Source: Sphingomonas endolithica (lineage in GTDB: Bacteria > Pseudomonadota > Alphaproteobacteria > Sphingomonadales > Sphingomonadaceae). Taken from it: 64,000 nt of DNA. Both the position numbers and the translations under genes were made by a program. This document shows, piece after piece, positions 8,597-16,435 of this stretch; positions within the stretch are counted from its first letter, which is position 1; each line of letters opens with the position of its first letter. The stretch spans positions 3,110,501 through 3,174,500 of the forward strand of contig NZ_CP103057.1 in assembly GCF_025231525.1 (NCBI RefSeq), in the 5' to 3' direction. A model generated the notes under the pieces. It worked only from the letters and a program-made list of their open reading frames with translations. It searched no databases and was not told where the DNA came from.

Positions 8597-9013
8597 TCAG
8601 CGTGCGATCAGCCGGAGCGTGGACGCGTCGCGATCGCCGTCGTAGAACGCGTCCAGGCAGCGGCCGAAACGGGCATCGTCGCCCGCTGCCTCGAACAAGG
8701 TGGCGCTCGAGCGCAGTTTGACCGCATCGATGCCGCCAAGCACCGTCTCGGCCGAGCGCCGACCGGCCCAGCTCAGCATCGCCTCCGTACAGGTAAGCAG
8801 CCTCTCGGCCAGGAGCGGGTGCGCGAGATAGGCGCGCGCTTCGTCCAGATCTCGGACGGCGTAGAAGCGCGCGGTCGGGCTCTGGCCGAGCCCGGCGATC
8901 TGCGGGAACACGAACCACATCCAATGGCTGCGTTTCCGCCCATTGCGAAGCTCCGCCAGCGCGTCTTCATAGACATCCCGCTGCGCATCGACGAAGCGAT
9001 CGAGCGTGCTCAT
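8597..9013 (-). CDS. DUF1810 family protein
   Basis: 138 residues. The N-terminal pattern RFVDAQRDVYEDALAELRNG followed by RKRSHWMWFVFPQ is diagnostic of the DUF1810 family (calpastatin-like in older annotation). Family proteins are small, soluble and alpha-helical, and some are linked to ADP-ribosylation or stress functions; no reaction is assigned here. The start codon overlaps the ung stop by four bases (ATGA), so it is translated together with the uracil-DNA glycosylase. Confidence 0.85.
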   Translation of the reverse strand: MSTLDRFVDAQRDVYEDALAELRNGRKRSHWMWFVFPQIAGLGQSPTARFYAVRDLDEARAYLAHPLLAERLLTCTEAMLSWAGRRSAETVLGGIDAVKLRSSATLFEAAGDDARFGRCLDAFYDGDRDASTLRLIAR

Positions 9014-9696
9014 GCCGCCATCGGCGGCAGCGCCCAGTCGATCGTTCCGCGGCCATGCTCCGATAGGAACGCGTTGGCGCGCGAGAAATGCCGACAGCCG
9101 TGAAAGCCGTTATGCGCCGATAGCGGCGAAGGATGCGCCGCCGTCAGCACGAGATGGTGCGACTCGTCCACCAGGGCGGCCTTCTTCTGCGCATGCGCGC
9201 CCCACAGCATGAACACGCTCGGCGCGGTTGCCGCGCTTACTGCCGCGATCACAGCATCGGTGAAGCCTTCCCATCCGCGCCCGCGATGCGACGCCGCGCG
9301 GCCCTGTTCGACCGTCAGCACGGTGTTGAGCAGCAACACGCCTTGCGCCGCCCAATGCTCCAGAAACCCGTGCCGCGCGCGCGGCACGCCGAGATCGGCT
9401 TCCAGTTCCTTGTAGATGTTCACCAGCGACGGCGGTGGGCGTACGCCCGGCGGCACGGAAAAGGACAAGCCATGCGCCTGCCCCTCGCCATGATAGGGAT
9501 CCTGGCCCAGGATCACCACGCGCACGCGGTCGATCGGCGTGAGCGCCAGCGCGCGGAACCGGTCGTGCGACGCGGGGAACACCTGCTTGCCGGCGGCATC
9601 TTCCGCCGCGAGGAAGTCGGCGAGCGCCGCCATGTGCGGACCCTGCAACGCCGGCGCCAGCTTGCCGCGCCAGCTTTCGTCCAACCCGCTTAGCAT
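9010..9696 (-). CDS. ung: Uracil-DNA glycosylase, family 1
   Basis: 228 residues. The enzyme removes uracil from DNA as the first step of base excision repair. The water-activating loop GQDPYHG carries catalytic D66. The uracil-binding segment is LLLNTVLTVEQG, and the minor-groove loop is HPSPLSAHNGFHG with its conserved histidine. The length equals typical bacterial Ung. The start at 9696 gives the usual distance to motif I. It lies 2 bases after the PhnA-domain gene and overlaps the DUF1810 gene, forming a small DNA-repair/stress operon with the 41-residue peptide gene at its head. Confidence 0.93.
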   Translation of the reverse strand: MLSGLDESWRGKLAPALQGPHMAALADFLAAEDAAGKQVFPASHDRFRALALTPIDRVRVVILGQDPYHGEGQAHGLSFSVPPGVRPPPSLVNIYKELEADLGVPRARHGFLEHWAAQGVLLLNTVLTVEQGRAASHRGRGWEGFTDAVIAAVSAATAPSVFMLWGAHAQKKAALVDESHHLVLTAAHPSPLSAHNGFHGCRHFSRANAFLSEHGRGTIDWALPPMAA

Positions 9697-9698
9697 CG

Positions 9699-10004
9699 TC
9701 AGCGTTTCTTGACGAACTCGGCGCGCAGCACGAGACCCTTGATGCCCTCGTACCGGCAATCGATCTCCTGCGCGTCGCCGGTCAGGCGGATCGACTTGAT
9801 CAGCGTGCCGCGCTTCAGAGTCTGGCCGGCGCCCTTGACGGTCAGGTCCTTGATCAACGTCACCTGATCGCCGTCGGATAGCAGGTTACCCACTGCGTCG
9901 CGCACCTCGACGGTACCGGCGGCGGGCAGCGCCGCCGCATCGGCCGCGCTGACCCATTCGCCGCTTGCCTCGTCATAGACGAAGCTGTCGTCATCAATTG
10001 CCAT
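9699..10004 (-). CDS. PhnA-domain (YjdM-like) protein without zinc ribbon
   Basis: 101 residues. The segment LLSDGDQVTLIKDLTVKGAG followed by TLKRGTLIKSIRL is the PhnA/YjdM C-terminal domain. The usual N-terminal zinc ribbon with CxxC pairs is absent; instead the protein begins with an acidic stretch, DDDSFVYDEASGEW. Despite the old name alkylphosphonate utilization, no phosphonate genes are nearby and the function is unknown. It sits 8 bases after the 41-residue peptide gene and 2 bases before ung. Confidence 0.8.
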   Translation of the reverse strand: MAIDDDSFVYDEASGEWVSAADAAALPAAGTVEVRDAVGNLLSDGDQVTLIKDLTVKGAGQTLKRGTLIKSIRLTGDAQEIDCRYEGIKGLVLRAEFVKKR

Positions 10005-10012
10005 GCCCGCGA

Positions 10013-10138
10013 TCAGCTCTTGATCGTGACGATGTCGAGCGCCTTGTTCTTGGTCGAGCTGTTCGCCGCGATCGCCTTGACCTTCTCGGCCTTGGGCTTG
10101 CGCACTTCCTTGTTCGATTTCTTCTGGCTCTTTGCCAT
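10013..10138 (-). CDS. 41-residue lysine-rich small protein
   Basis: A complete short frame from ATG at 10138 to TGA at 10013, starting MAKSQKKSNKEVRKPKAEK. It has 11 lysines and 1 arginine in 41 residues, so it is strongly basic and probably disordered or nucleic-acid binding. AAGGATGTCCC lies just upstream of the start. It heads a tight run with the PhnA-domain gene, ung and DUF1810, with gaps of 8 and 2 bases and then a 4-base overlap. I know no function for it. Confidence 0.7.
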   Translation of the reverse strand: MAKSQKKSNKEVRKPKAEKVKAIAANSSTKNKALDIVTIKS

Positions 10139-10265
10139 GGGACATCCTTTCGGCAGGCGATATGCCCGCACGGCGCCAGCATAGTCCGGCAAATCGCGAA
10201 AGGCGCGCGGATTCGGAACCGAAGCCCAAGCCCGTGGCTTGACTGCCGACAGACAGGAGAATGCG

Positions 10266-10901
10266 GTGCTGGAACATATCCCCCAATGGCTGGGTGCTGC
10301 CTTGAAAAACATGCGCGCCGGTGCCGACGCGTTGACTATCGCGCAGCCCGGGCTGGGGCAGGGCGCCACGATCGATCTGTCGAGCCCGGCCTTTGCCAAC
10401 GAGGCCCGCCTGCCGCCACGCTTTACAGCCGACGGCGAGGGCGTCTCGCCGCCGCTCGTCTGGGGCGCGGTGCCGGAGGGGACCGCGATGCTGGCCTTGC
10501 TGGTCGAGGATGCAGATGCGCCGACGCCGTCGCCTTTGGTGCACGCAATCGTGTGGGGGCTGCCGGCACAAGCCGGACGGCTGGCCGAAGGGGCGATCGC
10601 CGCCGATGATACCGGCACGGCGGAGGGCGGGGATGTCGGGCGAAATTCGTATCTCGGCGAAGGATGGCTGCCGCCCGATCCGCCGACCGGGCATGGCGAG
10701 CACCGTTATGTCTTTCAATTGTTCGCGCTTGATGGCGGGGTCAGTGATCCCGGCAAGACGCCGGGGCGCGCCGCGCTGATCGCGGCGATGGCCGGGCATG
10801 TGCTGGGCGCCGGGTTGCTGATCGGCACCTATTCGCGTGGTGAGGAGGCTGCCGCGGGACCCGTCGCCGGTTCGACCTTGGGCGCTTTGCGCCCGATCTG
10901 A
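10266..10901 (+). CDS. YbhB/YbcL family PEBP-like protein
   Basis: 211 residues of the phosphatidylethanolamine-binding/Raf-kinase-inhibitor-like fold. Landmarks are FTADGEGVSPPLVWG near residue 60, LVEDADAPTPSPLVHAIVWG near residue 80, and GEHRYVFQLFAL near residue 145, which correspond to the ligand-pocket loops. Bacterial members are cytoplasmic or periplasmic proteins of poorly known role; there is no clear signal peptide here. I chose the GTG at 10266 because ACAGGAGA is placed six bases upstream; an ATG at 10239 in the same frame has no ribosome site. Confidence 0.82.
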   Translation: MLEHIPQWLGAALKNMRAGADALTIAQPGLGQGATIDLSSPAFANEARLPPRFTADGEGVSPPLVWGAVPEGTAMLALLVEDADAPTPSPLVHAIVWGLPAQAGRLAEGAIAADDTGTAEGGDVGRNSYLGEGWLPPDPPTGHGEHRYVFQLFALDGGVSDPGKTPGRAALIAAMAGHVLGAGLLIGTYSRGEEAAAGPVAGSTLGALRPI

Positions 10902-10903
10902 TG

Positions 10904-10999
10904 CTAGCCGATCAACTGGCTGGCGGCGGATGCCTGCTGGCCGAGGATCGCGAGGACGGTCAGCGTAAAGGCGGCGATGCCGATGAAGATACTGCGCAT
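10904..10999 (-). CDS. 31-residue single-span membrane peptide
   Basis: A complete frame from ATG at 10999 to TAG at 10904, beginning MRSIFIGIAAFTLTVLAIL. GGGGAGC lies eight bases before the start. One hydrophobic span (residues 4-20) is followed by a short polar tail, so it is either a membrane peptide or a secreted peptide with the signal cleaved after ASA. It lies 28 bases after the 36-residue gene on the same strand and is probably co-transcribed from the sigma-54-like promoter upstream. No family recognised. Confidence 0.6.
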   Translation of the reverse strand: MRSIFIGIAAFTLTVLAILGQQASAASQLIG

Positions 11000-11027
11000 T
11001 GCATTGCTCCCCTGAGTGGCGTCCCGG

Positions 11028-11138
11028 TCAGGCGACCGGGACGACGGGAACGGCGGCGCTGATCATGATGCTGGCGACGAACAAGGCGGCCAGAGCGGAA
11101 AAAGCGGTGCGCTGCAGGGCTTCGAAGCGAACGGACAT
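11028..11138 (-). CDS. 36-residue single-span membrane peptide
   Basis: A complete frame from ATG at 11138, with AGGAG eight bases ahead. The peptide starts MSVRFEALQRTAFSALAALF and continues with a hydrophobic stretch ending in AAVPVVPVA. The positively charged N terminus and one hydrophobic helix (about 12-32) predict an inner-membrane peptide with the C terminus outside. It is the first gene downstream of the sigma-54-like element at 11199-11213 and is followed by a second tiny gene. No family recognised. Confidence 0.6.
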   Translation of the reverse strand: MSVRFEALQRTAFSALAALFVASIMISAAVPVVPVA

Positions 11139-11198
11139 GGTAGGAACTCCTGTCGATGCGGCGATCCGGACCATCCGGCTGCCGATGTCAGGAGCTTT

Positions 11199-11213
11199 GC
11201 AGGGAGCGTGCCA
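11199..11213 (-). promoter_or_regulatory. Candidate sigma-54 (-24/-12) promoter
   Basis: On the minus strand the sequence reads TTGGCACGCTCCCTGCA. It has GG and GC separated by exactly 10 bases and the TGGCACG block of the RpoN consensus. The expected start of transcription is about 11187, giving a 50-base leader before the 36-residue gene at 11138. Two dyads lie 35-80 bases upstream, where an enhancer-binding activator would sit. Confidence 0.6.
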
Positions 11214-11246
11214 ATTCGCTAAGTGGCTGTAATGCTGGCATTCAGC

Positions 11247-11292
11247 TGTCGTGCCGTTCCGACACTGGTAGAATGCGCCAATATGCTGGCGC
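11247..11292. promoter_or_regulatory. Pair of dyads upstream of the sigma-54-like promoter (candidate activator sites)
   Basis: TGTCG-N8-CGACA spans 11247-11264 and GCGCCA-N6-TGGCGC spans 11275-11292. Both are 18 bases long with centres 28 bases apart. A third, shorter dyad (GCCAA-TGT-TTGGC, 11299-11311) follows just before the GGDEF stop codon. The two main dyads have different arm sequences, so they may bind different proteins, and the one nearest the GGDEF gene could instead serve as its transcript end. Confidence 0.45.
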
Positions 11293-11312
11293 ACTTTTGC
11301 CAATGTTTGGCT

Positions 11313-12329
11313 TCAGCCGTACTTGAGCTGGTTTCGTCCGGCCTGCTTCGCCCCATAGAGCAGCCGGTCCGCGCGGCCGAAAGCGGTTGTCAGTGATTCG
11401 TTCGCCGCGGCCGTCGTCATGCCGGCCGAGAAGGTAAGTTCGCCCAGCGGCACATCGCTGCCGCGCACGCGATATCGTTTGGCCGCCAGCGCCTTGCGTG
11501 CCGCCTCTAGCGTCTTCAATGCCTTGGCCGAATCCACCCCGCTGAACAGCACGGCGAATTCCTCCCCGCCATAACGCGTCACCAGATGCCCGTCGCAACA
11601 CAGCGACAAGGTCTCGGCGATCGCCTTCAATACCCGGTCGCCCACGGCATGCCCGAAGCGGTCGTTGACTGCCTTGAAATGGTCGACATCGCACACCGCA
11701 ATGCATGTGCCGCCCGGCCGCGACATGCGTTCGGCATAGGCCTCCTCGAACATGCGCCGGTTGGGCAGGCCGGTCAGCGCATCCCGCCGGGCATTGTCGC
11801 GCGCCTCGTCCAGCTTGACGCGTAGGTCGTTCACTTCCGCCGTCGCTGCCTGGAGCCGGCTTTCGGCACTGCGGACCCGGGCGAGCATCGCCGCCGTCAG
11901 TCGCGCGACCTGATCGGCACCCAATGCCGGCGTATCGCGCAACGTGTCGGCGCTGGCGGCAAGGTCGCGGCCGAACCCCTGCGTTTCGGCGCGCATCTGC
12001 TCCATCATGTCGGCAAATCCCTCGACTTGCATCTGCGTTCGCGCGACCAGCCCCTCTGCGGCGTCGACATCGTCGCTGGCACCCGAGATCTCTGCCACCG
12101 ATCCGCCGAGCGCCTCGATGTCGCGGCGCGATAACCGAACGCCGTTCTCCGTCCATTTCGCAACGGCTTGCCCGACCGGGCCGTTTGCCTCGGTGATGAC
12201 CAGATAGGCGAAGGCATAATGTTGCGGATCAGGGCTCAGATGCTGCTCGTACAGAAAGGCACCGATGCGCGCGAACAATGTCGCGTCATCATCGGTCTCT
12301 GCCACTCGTCGAGCAATCGCTGCCGTCAT
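11313..12329 (-). CDS. GGDEF-domain diguanylate cyclase
   Basis: 338 residues. The C-terminal GGDEF domain (about 175-338) contains DALTGLPNRRMFEEAY, DVDHFKAVNDRFGH and the active motif RYGGEEFAV. It should make cyclic di-GMP from two GTP. The product-inhibition I-site RxxD, expected just before the motif, is not present; the aligned residues are CDGH. The N-terminal 170 residues form a soluble alpha-helical sensor-like region (ARIGAFLYEQHLSPDPQHYA) ending in a coiled-coil linker (RVRSAESRLQAATAEVNDLR). No membrane segment is seen. ATG at 12329 is taken as the start; an in-frame GTG at 12392 is possible. Confidence 0.88.
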   Translation of the reverse strand: MTAAIARRVAETDDDATLFARIGAFLYEQHLSPDPQHYAFAYLVITEANGPVGQAVAKWTENGVRLSRRDIEALGGSVAEISGASDDVDAAEGLVARTQMQVEGFADMMEQMRAETQGFGRDLAASADTLRDTPALGADQVARLTAAMLARVRSAESRLQAATAEVNDLRVKLDEARDNARRDALTGLPNRRMFEEAYAERMSRPGGTCIAVCDVDHFKAVNDRFGHAVGDRVLKAIAETLSLCCDGHLVTRYGGEEFAVLFSGVDSAKALKTLEAARKALAAKRYRVRGSDVPLGELTFSAGMTTAAANESLTTAFGRADRLLYGAKQAGRNQLKYG

Positions 12330-12554
12330 TGCGCCCCCGCCGCTCGCCGCCGGTTCCTCCGAACACGGTACCGCCTGCTGCCTCGTTGACACAGGTGCTA
12401 GGCCGGAACTGCTAACAACCCGTTTGCACCGGACAAAACTGGTTCGTTATGGATCGATCCCACGATCGGCATGGCATGCGATTGGGCCTGAACTGGCGAC
12501 GCTGCAGGCAAAATCTCGTTGGCGTGCCGCGCTGCCGCGCGCTAGGCAGCCGCG

Positions 12555-13337
12555 ATGCGTATCACCCCTGCCGACACGGCATTCGCCGCCCGCCTCGCCG
12601 ACGCCGCCGGTGCGGCGATCCGCCCGCATTTCCGCAGCGCCTACGGCGTGGAGTCGAAGGAGGACGAGTCGCCCGTTACGATCGCCGATCGGGCGGCGGA
12701 AGCCGCGATGCGCGCGCTGATCGAGCAGCATTTCCCGACCGACGCGGTCATCGGCGAGGAATATGGCGTGAAGGAAGGCACGTCAGGCCGTGCCTGGGTG
12801 CTGGATCCGATCGACGGCACCCGCGCGTTCATTTCGGGCCGCCCGATCTTCGGCACGCTGATCGCGCTGATGGTCGATGGCTGGCCGATGCTGGGCGTGA
12901 TCGACCAGCCGATCCTGCAGGAACGCTGGCTGGGGGTGGTCGGGCAGCCGACCTTGTTCAATGGTCGGCCGGCGGCCACGCGGCGCTGCCCCGATCTGGC
13001 GAGTGCCTTGCTCGGCACGACGTCGCCCGCCGCCTTCGACGATGCGACACTCCATGCCTTCGAGCATCTCGATGCGGCGGTCCGCAGCACGGTGCTGGGC
13101 GGCGACTGCTACAATTACGGCTGCGTTGCCAGCGGCTGGCTGGATATCGTCGTCGAGGCGAACCTCAAGATCCATGACTTCGCCGCCTTGGTGCCGGTGG
13201 TCGAAGGGGCGGGCGGTCGCATGTGTGACTGGGCGGGCGATCCGCTGACCGCCGACAGCGTCGGCGAGGTGATTGCCGCCGGCGATCCGGCGCGGATCGA
13301 GGACATATTGGAGGCGCTCGCCTGCCGCGGGCATTGA
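12555..13337 (+). CDS. hisN: Inositol-monophosphatase-family phosphatase, probably histidinol-phosphatase
   Basis: 260 residues. Metal and substrate motifs are GEEYG near residue 71, DPIDGTRAF near residue 88, and ANLKIHDFAALVPVVEGAGG near residue 205. This matches the IMPase fold, and the overall length and the FISGRPIFGTLIAL stretch after the DPIDGT motif are like alphaproteobacterial HisN (histidinol-phosphate to histidinol). Related IMPases act on inositol phosphate or PAP, so substrate specificity is a family-level inference. It stands alone, divergent from the GGDEF gene. Confidence 0.8.
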   Translation: MRITPADTAFAARLADAAGAAIRPHFRSAYGVESKEDESPVTIADRAAEAAMRALIEQHFPTDAVIGEEYGVKEGTSGRAWVLDPIDGTRAFISGRPIFGTLIALMVDGWPMLGVIDQPILQERWLGVVGQPTLFNGRPAATRRCPDLASALLGTTSPAAFDDATLHAFEHLDAAVRSTVLGGDCYNYGCVASGWLDIVVEANLKIHDFAALVPVVEGAGGRMCDWAGDPLTADSVGEVIAAGDPARIEDILEALACRGH

Positions 13338-13394
13338 GGGTACGTCCCTCAATCTCCCCCGGTGCAGGTTATCCCGGTTTGACTTAGAAACCGC

Positions 13395-15587
13395 TCAGAA
13401 GATGCCCAGGAACTTCTTCTTCTGGCCCTTCTTCTCCTCCTTCGAGCGCTTGCCGTCTTCCGCCTTTGCGGTCGTGCCCTTGCCCACGTCGTCGCGCTGC
13501 TTGCCGTCCTTGGTCCGCTGCGCCCGCGCGGTCGCGCCCTGCAGCACCGGGCCGCAGGCGGCACCCTTGGCATCGCCGACATCGACGAACGCCAGCACCC
13601 CGGCAAGCGGCGTCGCCACCAGGCTCAGGCCCAGCGCCGCGCCGGCGCGGCCCATCAATTCGCCGCTGACCGGGCTGATCCCGGGCTTGGCGAAATAGCC
13701 GTTGATGCCGATCGGCGATTGCCCGGCGAACAGGCTGAACTTCTTGCTGTCCGCGCGGAAGGCGAGATCGAGCGCTTCGTTCTTGAAGCTGAACCCGCCG
13801 CGACCGATCATCACGTTCTTGCGCGTGTCGATCAGGATCGGGTCGGCCGCGGCGATACCATTGCGCACGGTAAAGCCGATCAGCCCGCAATTGATCTGCA
13901 CCGGTTCCTTCAGCTTGCCCTGGAACAGGCGCTGCACGAACGTACCCGCATCCAGTTCGGACAGCTGGATGTTGCGCGCCCAGAAGCTGCCCTGCGGCAG
14001 GATGATCGCGATGCGGCCGTTCGCGTTGCTGAGCGAATCGTGCACCGTATTGCCGACGCCGGTCAACTTGACGCGCGCCTTCACCGTGCCGCTGGTGCCC
14101 GATTCCTCGACTCCCCAGCCGGCCAGCAACCGGGCGAGGGGCGTCGGCGACAGGCGGATGTCGTAGTCGGTAAACACGGGCTGGCGCCGCGCATTGATCG
14201 TGATGTCCGACGCGACACGGCCGCGCGCCATCTCGAACGTCAGTGGGGAGAGCTTGAGCAGCGAATTGTCGAGCCCGAGCGTCAGCGCGATGTTGGAAAT
14301 GGGCACGCTCTTCGCCCGCACCCGGCCGACGGTATAGCGCACGTCGGCATCGAAGTTGCGCAGCGCCTCGACGCGGAGCGGGGCATCGGGCAGCAGTCGC
14401 GGGGTGCCGCCGACGGTGCTGATCGCCCCAGCGGCGCCCTTGGCGGCGACCAGATCGGGATTGTAGCCGATGAACGGCGCGACATCGACGATATCCAGCG
14501 TCCGCGTGGCCAGTGTGGCGGTGAGCAGGATGCGCGGCTCGCGCATCGTCACGGTCAGCTTGCCGGCGATGTCGCTGTCGCCAAAATGACCGTTGAGCCG
14601 CGTGAACACCCAGTCATTGTCTTGCTTGGTCAGGTTGGAATTGAGCACATAGGTGCGCGTGTCGGGGATCGCGACGCCCATCACCATGAACAGGTCGGCG
14701 AGGTTGCGGCCGCGCGCCGTGATCCGCAGCTTGGAGCCTTGCAGCTCGGTCGCGCCCGGCAGCGTGCCGGCAATGTCGATCCGCGTCTTGGCGCCGTCGA
14801 TATGCGCCATCAGCTGGTTCTCGCCGCCGGCCAGCGTGGCGTTGGGCGAGAGCAACGCGCCGGTCATCGTGAACGGCGTGGTGCGCGCGGTGCCCGATCC
14901 GGTGAAGCGGACCGCGCTGGCAAAGCGGCTGTCGCTGGCCTTCACGCTCTGGATCGCGATGTCGGCGGACAATTGCATCTGCGGGTCGCGGTAGGTGACT
15001 CGCGTATCGCGCACCGTCGCGGCGCGGATCAACGGCATCTCGAACGGCTTGCCCTTCTTGTTGGGGTCGCCGAACGTCCAGGTATTGCGCGCATGTGCCG
15101 CGTCCCAGCGCAGGTCGATACGCCCGCCCTCGATCTCCAGCCGATTGACGCGCTTGGTGCCCGAAAAGATCAGCGGCACGATCGCGAATCGAAGGTCGAT
15201 GCGCTTGGCCTCGAAGAAGCGCGGGCGTTGTTCCCGCGCCCAATCGGGGTTGGCGACACTCAGCCCCTCGGCATAGACCTTCAGGTTGATCGGGTTGAAA
15301 TAGAATTGGAAATCGCCCGCCACGCGCACGTCGCGCCCGGCGCTGCGGCTCATATATTTCTCGAACGTGTGCTTGAGGAAGCGGCCCTTGGTGATGAAAA
15401 GGATCGCCCAGGCAAGCACGATCAGGAACAGGATCGACAGGATGATCCGCGTTACCCAGCCGATCGGGCTATGCTGGCGGTAGCGACGCCGATACCACGG
15501 CTCCACGCACGGTGCGGCCGGGGGCGCCGCCGCGTCCGGAACGGGATGAACATCGGGGGTCGTTACGGGAGTGTCGATGTCTGCCAT
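13395..15587 (-). CDS. AsmA family envelope protein
   Basis: 730 residues. There is one membrane segment near residues 46-68 (IILSILFLIVLAWAILFI) with a proline-rich cytoplasmic N terminus. A long periplasmic region follows, beginning with the AsmA-type block around AGDFQFYFNPINLKVYAEGL. The C-terminal quarter holds the AsmA_2-type region (SLSNANGRIAIILPQG, PILIDTRKNVMIGRGG). AsmA-like proteins span or contact both membranes and are implicated in lipid transport and outer-membrane assembly. The last 45 residues are a very lysine-rich, low-complexity tail. No strong ribosome site precedes the ATG, but no better start exists. Confidence 0.88.
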   Translation of the reverse strand: MADIDTPVTTPDVHPVPDAAAPPAAPCVEPWYRRRYRQHSPIGWVTRIILSILFLIVLAWAILFITKGRFLKHTFEKYMSRSAGRDVRVAGDFQFYFNPINLKVYAEGLSVANPDWAREQRPRFFEAKRIDLRFAIVPLIFSGTKRVNRLEIEGGRIDLRWDAAHARNTWTFGDPNKKGKPFEMPLIRAATVRDTRVTYRDPQMQLSADIAIQSVKASDSRFASAVRFTGSGTARTTPFTMTGALLSPNATLAGGENQLMAHIDGAKTRIDIAGTLPGATELQGSKLRITARGRNLADLFMVMGVAIPDTRTYVLNSNLTKQDNDWVFTRLNGHFGDSDIAGKLTVTMREPRILLTATLATRTLDIVDVAPFIGYNPDLVAAKGAAGAISTVGGTPRLLPDAPLRVEALRNFDADVRYTVGRVRAKSVPISNIALTLGLDNSLLKLSPLTFEMARGRVASDITINARRQPVFTDYDIRLSPTPLARLLAGWGVEESGTSGTVKARVKLTGVGNTVHDSLSNANGRIAIILPQGSFWARNIQLSELDAGTFVQRLFQGKLKEPVQINCGLIGFTVRNGIAAADPILIDTRKNVMIGRGGFSFKNEALDLAFRADSKKFSLFAGQSPIGINGYFAKPGISPVSGELMGRAGAALGLSLVATPLAGVLAFVDVGDAKGAACGPVLQGATARAQRTKDGKQRDDVGKGTTAKAEDGKRSKEEKKGQKKKFLGIF

Positions 15588-15628
15588 AGCCGCTGCAACC
15601 GGTGATGAAAGTGAATCGTTCCCGTGTG

Positions 15629-15657
15629 TTGCAATTTGCCGGCCCCTCGACTAAGCG
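15629..15657 (+). promoter_or_regulatory. Possible sigma-70 promoter for rpmI-rplT
   Basis: TTGCAA at 15629 and TAAGCG at 15652 are separated by 17 bases, about 90 bases before rpmI. The match to consensus is only moderate. It is offered because the ribosomal genes need a promoter in this gap and there is no infC gene upstream. Confidence 0.3.
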
Positions 15658-15747
15658 CCCTCCTTCCCGCGAGTAAAGAGGAACTGCCCGGCCGGTATGG
15701 GCTGCCGTGGCCGTTCATAAACGCTCCGCGAAACTGAAAGGACGAAA

Positions 15748-15951
15748 ATGCCCAAACTCAAGACGAAGAGCGGCGTGAAGAAGCGCTTCAAGCTCACTGC
15801 ATCCGGTCTGTTGAAGCATGGCGTGGCCGGCAAGCGCCACCGCCTGATCAGCCACAACAGCAAGTATATCCGTCAGAACCGCGGCACCAAGCTGCTGTCC
15901 AAGGCCGACACCGCCACGGTGAAGGCATGGGCACCGTACGGTCTCGGTTGA
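15748..15951 (+). CDS. rpmI: 50S ribosomal protein L35
   Basis: 67 residues beginning MPKLKTKSGVKKRFKLTASG, the L35 signature, with HRLISHNSKYIRQNRG in the middle. It belongs to the large ribosomal subunit. GAAAGGACGAAA precedes the ATG. It is followed 17 bases later by rplT. The infC gene that heads this operon in many bacteria is not upstream; an AsmA gene in the opposite direction is. Confidence 0.97.
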   Translation: MPKLKTKSGVKKRFKLTASGLLKHGVAGKRHRLISHNSKYIRQNRGTKLLSKADTATVKAWAPYGLG

Positions 15952-15968
15952 GCGGAAAGGAATAGAGA

Positions 15969-16334
15969 ATGGCACGCGTCAAACGTGGTGTAACCACTCA
16001 CGCCAAGCACAAGCGGGTTCTGAATCTGGCGAAGGGCTATTATGGCCGTCGCAAGAACACGATCCGTATCGCCCGTCAGGCGGTCGAAAAGGCCGGCCAG
16101 TACGCCTATCGCGATCGCAAGGTTAAGAAGCGCTCGTTCCGTGCGCTCTGGATCCAGCGTATCAACGCTGCCGTGCGCATGGAGGGCCTGACCTACGGCA
16201 CGTTCATGCACGGCCTGAAGCTTGCGAACATCGATCTCGACCGCAAGGTCCTGGCCGATATCGCGATGCACGAAGGCGCGGCATTTAGCGCCATCATCGC
16301 GCAGGCGAAGGCGGCTCTGCCCCAGGCCGCCTGA
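15969..16334 (+). CDS. rplT: 50S ribosomal protein L20
   Basis: 121 residues beginning [20 protein letters not shown], the L20 signature, with [21 protein letters not shown]20 binds 23S rRNA early in large-subunit assembly and in several bacteria represses its own operon. GGAAAGGAATAGAGA precedes the ATG. A strong terminator-like hairpin follows at 16362. Confidence 0.98.
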   Translation: MARVKRGVTTHAKHKRVLNLAKGYYGRRKNTIRIARQAVEKAGQYAYRDRKVKKRSFRALWIQRINAAVRMEGLTYGTFMHGLKLANIDLDRKVLADIAMHEGAAFSAIIAQAKAALPQAA

Positions 16335-16361
16335 CAGCGACCTGCGAGTAAGCGACATTGG

Positions 16362-16395
16362 GGGCGCGGGTGGTCTAGGCCACCCGCGCCCTTTT
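16362..16395 (+). terminator. Rho-independent terminator-like hairpin after rplT, before pheS
   Basis: A perfect 12-base stem, GGGCGCGGGTGG and CCACCCGCGCCC, with loop TCTAGG, followed by TTTT. It ends 40 bases before the pheS start, so it either separates the ribosomal and pheST transcripts or acts as an attenuator within one transcript. Confidence 0.8.
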
Positions 16396-16435
16396 CGTTA
16401 TCGGCATACCGCCCAGCCGGGCAACGGAGTGATCA

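Noticed and set aside
13719-15605. A 628-codon open frame on the + strand opposite the AsmA gene
   Set aside because: It is the antisense shadow of a GC-rich gene. It has no ribosome site and no recognisable domain and is made mostly of Arg, Ala, Gly and His, while the minus strand gives a clear AsmA protein.
15588-15747. infC at the head of rpmI-rplT
   Set aside because: No IF3 coding sequence is present; the gap is 160 bases and the next gene upstream is AsmA on the other strand.
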